Positions 1-4,774 of a stretch of 5,751 nt of DNA are shown here, one piece after another (within the stretch, counting starts at the first letter, position 1; each line of letters starts with the position of its first letter). The notes under the pieces are model-generated. The model was given only the letters and a program-made list of their open reading frames with translations. It did no database searches and was not told the origin of the DNA. The position numbers were made by a program, and so were the translations under genes. The DNA is from a bacterium (GTDB lineage: Bacteria > Electryoneota > Electryoneia > Electryoneales > Electryoneaceae). The stretch spans positions 1 through 5,751 of the forward strand of contig WJJA01000161.1 in NCBI GenBank assembly GCA_014729955.1, read 5' to 3'.

Positions 1-1496
1 AGGCGGCGCATACGGCTGTCCAGCGCACCTTTGCCGTCCAGGCGGAAGCTGCCGGTGAGGGTGCCGTCCTCGGACAACTCCGCGTTGTGGCGAATCTTCA
101 GCTGCGATTCTTCCGGCGGGCTGTAAGGGATTTCACGCAGGTCCGCGCCGTCGGGATGGCCGATCAGATACTCCTGCTCGGTCTCCAGCTTGGACCAGAT
201 GTCGTTGTTGAAAGGCACCCAGGTCGGGTCGTACATGCGCCAGCTGCCGTCCTCGGTTTTCAACGCGGTCACACAGTGGTTGAACTGGTCGGCATGCACT
301 TCGTATTCAATTCGGCTGCCGGCCATCGTCATCGCCGGGTAGGACTGCATCCCCGCCGCGCGCATCATCGTGATCAGCATCCCGGCGATGTCCTTGCACA
401 CGCCGGAACGGTTCTCAAAAATCATGTCTCCGGGGTGAAGCGTGAAGCCTTCCCCTTCCCCCATGGTCTGGCCGCTGTAGCGGATATTCTGTGCCACCCA
501 GTGCACCAGTGCTTTGGCCTTCTCCTCTTCCGACGCGTTCTTCGGCAGTTCGGACAGAATCGCGTCGACCTTGTCCTTGATTGCCTGGGTCGGCTCGAAC
601 TGGTTCTGGTTCACATCCCAGAACCACTTGCTCTTCGCCTCCCAGCTTTCGGCTGTGACCATCACCACCTTGGGTGTGAAGTCGGAGGCGTCCGGCTGAC
701 GGGGTTCATGCGCAATCGCCGGCTGGTCGACGGCCCACCAGCTGTAAATCGTACTGTCGGCGTTGTAGTCGGTTCGAGTATACACCGGACCATTGTACGA
801 TTGTGAGATCAGTCGTTTGTCTTTTACGATATGCAGCACATACTTTTTTTCAATCGTCGGTACATCTGCACGAAACAGCACGATATCGAAGTACTCACCC
901 GGCATCGGCGGAATAAACTTTTCGTCCGGGGGGCTGCCGTCGGCGTTCATGCCGCCGGATGCGCCGCCTTCTCCCTGTCCGAGAAGCGCATAGTTGTAGC
1001 CCTTGCGCAGGGTATGGACCTCGATGCCGTCATTGACCTGCAGCTTCGGCAGCTGCAGCAGCTTGATGCGGTTGCCCCAGTAGATCGCACGCTGCGGGGC
1101 GGGCAGGTCCCATACATCGTCCACCGGCACATCGATGGTTTCGCCGTCACGGTGGATGACAACCTTCTGCACGTCCACCCAGGAACTTTGCGGGTCGTAA
1201 TCCCAGCGCAGCACCTGTTTCTCCAGCACACCTGCCGGGGTCAGCACCTTGTAGAGCATGGTCTTTTCGACATACGTCACGCCGGATTTTTTCATCCGGT
1301 TGATTGCGTGATCGTAGACGATGACCGTATTGAAACCTTTATAATCGTCTTTCGTGCCGGCGTCGGCAATACGATCCGCCAGGGTCTTCGGCGGTTCGTC
1401 GCCCGGCGGCAGCTCCGCCTGCGCTGACACTGCCGGAGCAAATGACAGCAGCAGGGCAACCGTCAGCAGGCTTCCCAATAACCTTTGTAGCACCAT
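1..1496 (-). CDS. Exported DUF3857 / transglutaminase-like protein (C-terminus cut by window edge)
   Basis: Reading leftwards from the ATG at 1494-1496, the frame stays open for 498 codons to the window edge, so the C-terminus is missing. Residues 1-25 look like a Sec signal peptide: a short n-region with Arg5, a Leu/Ala-rich core at about 6-20, and a VSA cleavage site before Gln26. Residues about 50-215 match the DUF3857 all-beta domain that usually precedes this enzyme fold. Residues about 310-425 are a transglutaminase-like core with the full triad: Cys367 in SGVCKD, His407 in FNHCV and Asp423 in YDPTW. A beta-rich segment (DUF3858-like by position) begins after about 460. The family is periplasmic or exported; its substrates are mostly unknown, and both protease-like and cross-linking roles are possible. 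An in-frame stop at 1566-1568 bounds the start. A strong Shine-Dalgarno lies at 1499-1506. It is divergent from coaD. Family call is confident; substrate unknown. Confidence 0.92.
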   Translation of the reverse strand, partial: MVLQRLLGSLLTVALLLSFAPAVSAQAELPPGDEPPKTLADRIADAGTKDDYKGFNTVIVYDHAINRMKKSGVTYVEKTMLYKVLTPAGVLEKQVLRWDYDPQSSWVDVQKVVIHRDGETIDVPVDDVWDLPAPQRAIYWGNRIKLLQLPKLQVNDGIEVHTLRKGYNYALLGQGEGGASGGMNADGSPPDEKFIPPMPGEYFDIVLFRADVPTIEKKYVLHIVKDKRLISQSYNGPVYTRTDYNADSTIYSWWAVDQPAIAHEPRQPDASDFTPKVVMVTAESWEAKSKWFWDVNQNQFEPTQAIKDKVDAILSELPKNASEEEKAKALVHWVAQNIRYSGQTMGEGEGFTLHPGDMIFENRSGVCKDIAGMLITMMRAAGMQSYPAMTMAGSRIEYEVHADQFNHCVTALKTEDGSWRMYDPTWVPFNNDIWSKLETEQEYLIGHPDGADLREIPYSPPEESQLKIRHNAELSEDGTLTGSFRLDGKGALDSRMRR

Positions 1497-1498
1497 GT

Positions 1499-1506
1499 AC
1501 CTCCTC
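1499..1506 (-). promoter_or_regulatory. Shine-Dalgarno of the transglutaminase gene, close to the ATG
   Basis: On the minus strand the sequence reads GAGGAGGTACATGGTG. AGGAGG is a near-perfect anti-16S match, but only three bases (TAC) separate it from the ATG, which is short. The second codon is GTG, six bases from the AGGAGG core and better spaced. Translation could therefore begin at GTG (1491-1493). The protein differs by one residue and the signal peptide is unaffected. Confidence 0.7.
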
Positions 1507-1562
1507 GATGTCCCTTCCACGGGGCAGTGGGGTGAATGTTTTTTGTTGTGATAGTGCAGACA

Positions 1563-1591
1563 AATCTAGGGACACTCCCGGGGTCGGGCAA
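1563..1591 (-). promoter_or_regulatory. Candidate sigma70-type promoter for the transglutaminase gene
   Basis: On the minus strand TTGCCC (1591-1586) and TAGATT (1568-1563) are separated by exactly 17 bases. Each box matches the sigma70 consensus at 4 of 6 positions. Transcription would start near 1556, giving a leader of about 60 bases before the ATG. Many FCB bacteria use a different housekeeping consensus, so this is tentative. The -35 box is the loop of the inverted repeat at 1575-1602. Confidence 0.35.
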
Positions 1592-1602
1592 GACCGGGGG
1601 AG
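1575..1602. repeat. Interrupted inverted repeat centred on the candidate -35 box
   Basis: CTCCCGGGGTC (1575-1585) pairs with GACCGGGGGAG (1592-1602) around the loop GGGCAA. Five outer and four inner base pairs flank a 2x2 G-G mismatch. The loop is the complement of the proposed minus-strand -35 TTGCCC. Dyad symmetry around a -35 box is typical of a repressor operator, although this one is only inferred from symmetry. Confidence 0.45.
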
Positions 1603-1639
1603 ACGGGTGGCAATCCAATCCCGTCGCGGAATCGGTCAC

Positions 1640-1658
1640 CAGGGAACGATATTCCCTG
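1640..1658. repeat. Short perfect inverted repeat in the divergent region
   Basis: CAGGGAA (1640-1646) and TTCCCTG (1652-1658) are perfect 7-base complements around the 5-base spacer CGATA. It lies about 50 bases upstream of the candidate minus-strand -35 and about 70 bases upstream of the candidate coaD -35. That placement suits a transcription factor site acting on either gene. No T-run follows on either strand, so it is not a terminator. Confidence 0.45.
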
Positions 1659-1725
1659 CTTTGTATCGTCGCTCTCCATGCTGCGCAGCATTCTCTCCAA
1701 CAGGATTCGCCCCGGGAGACGTCGG

Positions 1726-1755
1726 TTGGGCGCTGCAGTGAGGGGGTGGTATATT
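1726..1755 (+). promoter_or_regulatory. Candidate promoter for the coaD-pta operon
   Basis: TATATT (1750-1755) matches the -10 consensus at 5 of 6 positions. TTGGGC (1726-1731), 18 bases upstream, keeps only the TTG of the -35. Transcription would start near 1762, about 75 bases before the coaD ATG. The -10 is the most AT-rich spot in a GC-rich stretch, which gives it some weight; the -35 is weak. Confidence 0.35.
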
Positions 1756-1837
1756 GCCGTTTCGAAGGTGAACCGCCTGCTTCAAGCCGGTCACGTGGAT
1801 CGGTCCATCAGTTCGATGCATCTGAGGACACTGTCTC

Positions 1838-2338
1838 ATGGCTTCCGAACGTGTTGCGATGTACCCCGGGACTTTTGATCCCATCACCAACGGACACATG
1901 GATGTCCTTCACCGTGCGACGGATCTCTTCGACCGAATCGTGGTCGGCATTGCGATCAATCCTTCGAAGACACCGCTGTTCAGCCTGGAAGAGCGTGTCG
2001 CAATGATCGAAGATGCAATTCATGAGAAGGGTTGGGATCGTGTCAGTGTAGACACCCTGGATGGTCTTGCGGTGGAGGGAGCACGCAAACATAATGCCGT
2101 CGCTTTGATTCGCGGGCTGCGTGCGGTGTCGGACTTCGAGTACGAGTTCCAGATGTGCCTGATGAATCGACATCTCGACCCCGACCTGCACACGGTTTAC
2201 CTGATGCCGAAAGAGGAGTACACGTACCTGAACAGCACCATCGTGAGGAATGTCGCACGACACGGAGGGGACGTTTCGCGATTTGTTCCCAACGGCGTGA
2301 AACGGCGGCTCTACGATAAATTCAACATCCAGACGTGA
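1838..2338 (+). CDS. coaD: Phosphopantetheine adenylyltransferase
   Basis: This 166-residue protein is full length for bacterial CoaD, the cytoplasmic enzyme that adenylates 4'-phosphopantetheine with ATP to give dephospho-CoA and pyrophosphate, the penultimate step of CoA synthesis. It is a nucleotidyltransferase of the HxGH superfamily. The N-terminal YPGTFDPITNGH carries the T/HxGH motif at residues 17-20. Lys44 lies in NPSK, RGLRAVSDFEYE spans 92-103, and the C-terminal ATP-site segment NSTIVRNVARHGGD spans 132-145. That last segment departs from the usual SSS-[LI]-VKEVA: Asn132 replaces the first Ser and Asn138 the Glu. The ATG at 1838 has GAGGA at 1824-1828, nine bases upstream. Met8 (1859) lacks a ribosome site. 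It is the first gene of an operon with pta, whose ATG lies 15 bases after this stop. Confidence 0.97.
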   Translation: MASERVAMYPGTFDPITNGHMDVLHRATDLFDRIVVGIAINPSKTPLFSLEERVAMIEDAIHEKGWDRVSVDTLDGLAVEGARKHNAVALIRGLRAVSDFEYEFQMCLMNRHLDPDLHTVYLMPKEEYTYLNSTIVRNVARHGGDVSRFVPNGVKRRLYDKFNIQT

Positions 2339-2353
2339 TAGGGGAACGACCAG

Positions 2354-3355
2354 ATGAACCCGATTGAACGCGCACTTGAACAGGCCAAGTCGAAACCGCA
2401 GAACATCGTCCTTCCGGAAGGCAACGATCCTCGCACATGGCAGGCGGCTCGGCAATTGAAAGATGAAGGCATCGCCAACCCGATCGTTCTCGGCGATCCG
2501 GCGGACATTGAGGCGGCGTTGAAGGATGCCGGCGTCTCCAACGACGGCATTGAAACCATCGATCCGAAAAACTCCGAAAAGGCTGAAGAATACGCACAGG
2601 AATTCCAGGCGGTTCGTGCGCACAAGGGCCTGACGATTGAAGACGCTCGTGTCGCGATGACCGACGTGCTCTATTACGGCGCGATGATGGTGCGCAAAGG
2701 CGATGCGGCCGGCGGAGTGACCGGCGCGGCGCATGCGACCGGCGACGTAATGCGTGCCGCGATCCAGGCGATCGGCCTGGCGGGAGGGATCAAGGTCGTC
2801 TCCTCGATCTTTTTGATGGTGATGCCCGATCCGGACAACCGCGTTTTCACGTTCGCAGATTGCGCGATCGTGCCCCAACCGGATGCCGAGCAGCTCGCGT
2901 CGATCGCACTGGCCTCCGCGCAGACCCATAATGCGCTCACCGGCGAAGAACCGGTTGTCGGCATGCTTTCGTTTTCGACCAAGGGCTCGGCGAAGCATGA
3001 CGATGTGGACAAGGTGATCGAAGCCACACGTATCGCCCGTGAAGCGGATCCCGCCCTGAAGATTGACGGCGAATTGCAGCTCGACGCGGCCATCGTTGAG
3101 AAGGTCGGCAAGAAAAAAGCGCCGGACAGCGCTGTCGCCGGCCGTGCGAATGTTCTGGTTTTCCCGGACCTGGATGCCGGCAACATCGGCTACAAGTTGA
3201 CCCAGCGCCTGGCGGGTGCCGATGCCATCGGGCCGATCGTTCAGGGCCTGGCGAAGCCGTTTTTCGACCTCAGCCGCGGCTGCAGCAGCGACGATATCGT
3301 AAAGGTGTCGGCGATCTGCGGTGTGGTGGCACGGTCGTTGCGAGGCGAGTTGTAA
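2354..3355 (+). CDS. pta: Phosphate acetyltransferase (PTA/PTB family, single-domain form)
   Basis: The 333-residue product matches the short, single-domain phosphotransacetylases, which interconvert acetyl-CoA plus phosphate and acetyl phosphate plus CoA in the cytoplasm. Visible signatures are VLPEGNDPR near the N-terminus (19-27), MLSFSTKGSAKHDDVDKV (204-221), DGELQLDAA (238-246), VLVFPDLDAGNIGYKL (267-282), GPIVQGLAKPFFDLSRG (293-309) and Asp314. Ser307, Arg308 and Asp314 correspond to the catalytic Ser-Arg-Asp set known from Methanosarcina thermophila Pta; Arg134 lies where another active-site Arg is expected. The common KPVNDLSRG reads KPFFDLSRG here. A phosphate butyryltransferase is possible but less likely given the strong Pta signatures. 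TAGGGGA at 2339-2345, eight bases before ATG, serves as ribosome site. It is the last gene of the coaD operon; no acetate kinase follows. Confidence 0.95.
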   Translation: MNPIERALEQAKSKPQNIVLPEGNDPRTWQAARQLKDEGIANPIVLGDPADIEAALKDAGVSNDGIETIDPKNSEKAEEYAQEFQAVRAHKGLTIEDARVAMTDVLYYGAMMVRKGDAAGGVTGAAHATGDVMRAAIQAIGLAGGIKVVSSIFLMVMPDPDNRVFTFADCAIVPQPDAEQLASIALASAQTHNALTGEEPVVGMLSFSTKGSAKHDDVDKVIEATRIAREADPALKIDGELQLDAAIVEKVGKKKAPDSAVAGRANVLVFPDLDAGNIGYKLTQRLAGADAIGPIVQGLAKPFFDLSRGCSSDDIVKVSAICGVVARSLRGEL

Positions 3356-3442
3356 ACCGGGCCGGGGGCAGTGAGGCCGGCCTCCTGATGACAGGGTCGT
3401 GCGTCCCTGCCCGCCGAAAGGTGAGATCAGGTAGTGATAGTC

Positions 3443-3482
3443 AGGTACACATTCCGTTCGTATCGGGGTATGTACCTTTTTT
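3443..3482 (+). terminator. Rho-independent terminator of the coaD-pta operon
   Basis: AGGTACACATTCCG (3443-3456) pairs with CGGGGTATGTACCT (3464-3477) over 14 positions, with one C-A mismatch and two G-U pairs, around the loop TTCGTAT. Six T residues follow at 3477-3482. It lies 88 bases after the pta stop on the coding strand. This is the canonical intrinsic terminator layout and the strongest signal of its type in the window. Confidence 0.85.
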
Positions 3483-3497
3483 GGGAGTGGAGCGGCA

Positions 3498-3519
3498 GGT
3501 CTGGTCTCACCAGTGGACC
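3498..3519. repeat. Small bulged hairpin after the terminator
   Basis: GGTC (3498-3501) pairs with GACC (3516-3519), and TGGT (3502-3505) with ACCA (3509-3512), leaving loop CTC and bulge GTG (3513-3515). The GGTC/GACC pairing also occurs in the two larger hairpins downstream. It is short enough to be chance on its own. Confidence 0.35.
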
Positions 3520-3544
3520 GGATCAGATACATCGAATGATATCA

Positions 3545-3587
3545 TCCGTCCGGTCACACTTGCCTGCGGCAAGCGAGACCGGACGGA
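3545..3587. repeat. Long compound inverted repeat (11-bp outer stem, 6-bp inner stem)
   Basis: TCCGTCCGGTC (3545-3555) and GACCGGACGGA (3577-3587) are perfect complements. Inside, CTTGCC (3559-3564) and GGCAAG (3568-3573) form a second perfect stem with loop TGC. ACA and CGA form the internal loop between the stems. Seventeen perfect pairs in 43 bases are most unlikely by chance. No T-run follows on either strand, so it is not a canonical terminator, although it could block RNA polymerase or protect a 3' end from either side. Confidence 0.75.
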
Positions 3588-3614
3588 ACGTGGTTGGAAA
3601 GCTGACAGAATGTT

Positions 3615-3656
3615 GTGTCGGGTCTTGGTCCGCGTCAGCGGGGTGTGACCCGACAC
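3615..3656. repeat. Second compound inverted repeat (10-bp outer stem, 4-bp inner stem)
   Basis: GTGTCGGGTC (3615-3624) and GACCCGACAC (3647-3656) are perfect complements. The 22-base interior can pair CCGC (3630-3633) with GCGG (3638-3641) around GTCA. The layout resembles the repeat ending at 3587: an outer stem of 10-11 pairs whose inner end is GGTC/GACC, an interior of about 21-22 bases and a smaller stem inside. No T-run follows on either strand. Confidence 0.75.
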
Positions 3657-3721
3657 TCAAAATGGATCTTAAAAGGCACCGGCCTGGTAACGTCGAAGGC
3701 ATCCAATACCGGAAAGACAGC

Positions 3722-3749
3722 CGCACGCGAACTCGCAACAGGGCGTGCG
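3722..3749 (-). terminator. Weak candidate terminator of the HDOD gene
   Basis: Five bases beyond the HDOD stop (3755) on the minus strand, CGCACGC pairs with GCGTGCG (3743-3749 with 3722-3728) across a 14-base loop. The modest T-rich stretch GCTGTCTTTCC follows. The stem is GC-rich, but the loop is large and the T-tract broken. Termination in this gap may instead involve the two longer hairpins further on, or Rho. Confidence 0.3.
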
Positions 3750-3754
3750 CAGGG

Positions 3755-4633
3755 CTACCCGCCGGTAATCATGTCGGCAAACTTTTTCGCATGTTCGACC
3801 AGGTTGGATTCTCGTTCCCGCCACTGGGCCAGGGTCAGTAGTTTCTTCTGCCCCGAATCAACTGAAATAACCTGCTCCTCAGGTACAAGGATGGAGAAGG
3901 GATGTTTGTAGGGGGCCAGCTGAATTGCCAGCTGCAGCAAGTGCGCATGACGCTTCCAGGGCCCGGCCGTCTCGGGTTCGTGATGCGACATCGCGACGAA
4001 CACCACCTCTTCCGGCAGATTCCAGAAGCGCAGGAAGAGGAAGCCGGCTTCGACGTGGTCCATGCCGAGATAACGTCGTTCCAGTTTCGAGGACCACTCT
4101 CGGATCTCTTCACGCATGATATAGGCGCGCTTGACGGAATCCGGGGCCAGGTAATCCATGACTATCCAGCCGATGTCATGCAGGATGCCGGCCAGGAATA
4201 GTTCATGCGACTTCCCGCTCAGCTTCGGATCGGAAAGGGCCAGGTGTTGTGCGATATAGGCGCTTGACGCGCTGTGCAGCCAGAAATAGCGTCGGTCGAA
4301 GTATTCCGGTACCCAGGGACTGAAGGCATTCAGCAGACCGATGGTTGTACAGATGCCGACGAGCTCCTGCATGCCGATGGTGACCAGGGCGGACTCAAGC
4401 CCTGTCGCAGGGAAGCGACGGCCGGCATAGGCTGAATTTGCCACCTTCATCACCTTGGCGGTGAGAGGCGGATCCAGCATGATTACGCCCTGGAGGTCTT
4501 TCAGGGTCACCTCAGGATCGGATGCCAGCGTGAACACCTTCTGCGCGACGGCCGGGAGTGTCGGCAGGGTTTCGAGCTCCTGCATTCTTTTGAGCAGGGT
4601 ACCGCGTGAGATCTGCGTGGTTACCGGACTCAT
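3755..4633 (-). CDS. HDOD domain protein (HD-related output domain)
   Basis: The product is a stand-alone HDOD protein of 292 residues, found in bacterial signalling and regulatory networks; its partner here is unknown. The HDOD core runs from LPTLPAVAQK (23-32) to SHHEPE (216-221). It contains IMLDPPLTAKVMKVANSA (51-68), the helix around LVTIGMQELVG, AGILHDIGWIVMDY (148-161) and YLGMDHVEAGFLFLRFWNLP (188-207). His120, His152-Asp153, His193 and His217-His218 could form an HD-type metal site, though many HDOD proteins have lost parts of it. The C-terminal tail (about 225-292) is helical, with no second domain. No signal peptide or membrane segment is seen, so it is cytoplasmic. I chose the ATG at 4633 because AGGA lies six bases upstream. 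The in-frame ATG at 4657 adds eight residues but has no ribosome site. Confidence 0.9.
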   Translation of the reverse strand: MSPVTTQISRGTLLKRMQELETLPTLPAVAQKVFTLASDPEVTLKDLQGVIMLDPPLTAKVMKVANSAYAGRRFPATGLESALVTIGMQELVGICTTIGLLNAFSPWVPEYFDRRYFWLHSASSAYIAQHLALSDPKLSGKSHELFLAGILHDIGWIVMDYLAPDSVKRAYIMREEIREWSSKLERRYLGMDHVEAGFLFLRFWNLPEEVVFVAMSHHEPETAGPWKRHAHLLQLAIQLAPYKHPFSILVPEEQVISVDSGQKKLLTLAQWRERESNLVEHAKKFADMITGG

Positions 4634-4734
4634 ACGCCATCCTGTCAGCAGGCCCATACGTTCGGTACATGCACGGGCGGTTCCCGGAGAGGAGAAAGTT
4701 GCAGTCTTTTCACCGGGTTATGCGTTCCCTACAA

Positions 4735-4763
4735 GAAAAGCAGCTTGCAAGAGCCCGCGCAAG
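4735..4763 (-). terminator. Weak candidate terminator after the sorting-domain gene
   Basis: On the minus strand, about 11 bases after the stop at 4775, CTTGC (4763-4759) pairs with GCAAG (4748-4744) over a 10-base loop, followed by CTGCTTTTC. The stem is only five pairs. If it does not work, the HDOD gene may be co-transcribed with the gene at 4775; I found no convincing promoter in the gap for HDOD alone. Confidence 0.22.
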
Positions 4764-4774
4764 AGAACGGATGT

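Larger units (their letters stand above)
1497..1837. other. Divergent intergenic region between the transglutaminase gene and coaD
   Basis: These 341 bases separate two divergent genes and must carry both 5' regions. I find one candidate promoter per direction, an interrupted inverted repeat (1575-1602) and a 7-bp inverted repeat (1640-1658). A weaker bulged stem (1768-1775 with 1788-1794) could form in the coaD leader. No open frame here has a convincing start, ribosome site or protein-like composition. I do not recognise a riboswitch. Confidence 0.6.
3356..3754. other. Convergent intergenic region with a chain of inverted repeats, no credible gene
   Basis: These 399 bases separate the convergent ends of pta and the HDOD gene. 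Beyond the terminator at 3443-3482 the stretch holds a bulged hairpin (3498-3519), the palindrome ATGATATCAT (3536-3545), compound hairpins at 3545-3587 and 3615-3656, and a 7-bp inverted repeat at 3722-3749. A 12-base palindrome GAGGCCGGCCTC lies at 3373-3384, and TCAGGTA is repeated directly at 3427 and 3441. The plus-strand frames crossing it start without ribosome sites, read through the terminator and have low-complexity Arg/Ser/Gly composition, so I call none of them. A structured RNA or repeat-derived DNA is possible. Confidence 0.6.

Noticed and set aside
87..1427. Plus-strand open frames of 239 and 198 codons opposite the transglutaminase gene
   Set aside because: They are codon-aligned antisense shadows of a well-supported gene with signal peptide, domains and catalytic triad.
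1536..2006. Plus-strand open frame of 156 codons overlapping the start of coaD
   Set aside because: It is out of frame with coaD, has no ribosome site, covers both candidate promoters and shows no recognisable domain.
1808..3532. Antisense open frame of 574 codons across coaD and pta
   Set aside because: It is codon-aligned with both sense genes, which share a phase, so its stops could only come from TTA, CTA or TCA sense codons, which are avoided in this GC-rich sequence. Its Arg/His/Asp-rich product resembles no protein and it runs through the terminator.
1633..3557. CGGTCAC repeated at 1633, 1788 and 3551 as a shared regulatory site
   Set aside because: The same heptamer also occurs inside the transglutaminase coding sequence near 266, and seven GC-rich bases recur easily by chance.
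3483..3754. Known small RNA (6S, SRP, RNase P or tmRNA) or tRNA in the convergent gap
   Set aside because: I could not find the conserved signatures of any of these, nor a cloverleaf with a T-arm. Only unassigned hairpins remain.
3388..3911. Plus-strand open frames in the pta-HDOD gap (86, 135 and 98 codons)
   Set aside because: The two that start before 3482 cross the strong terminator hairpin. None has a clear ribosome site, the later two run into the HDOD gene antisense, and their composition is not protein-like.
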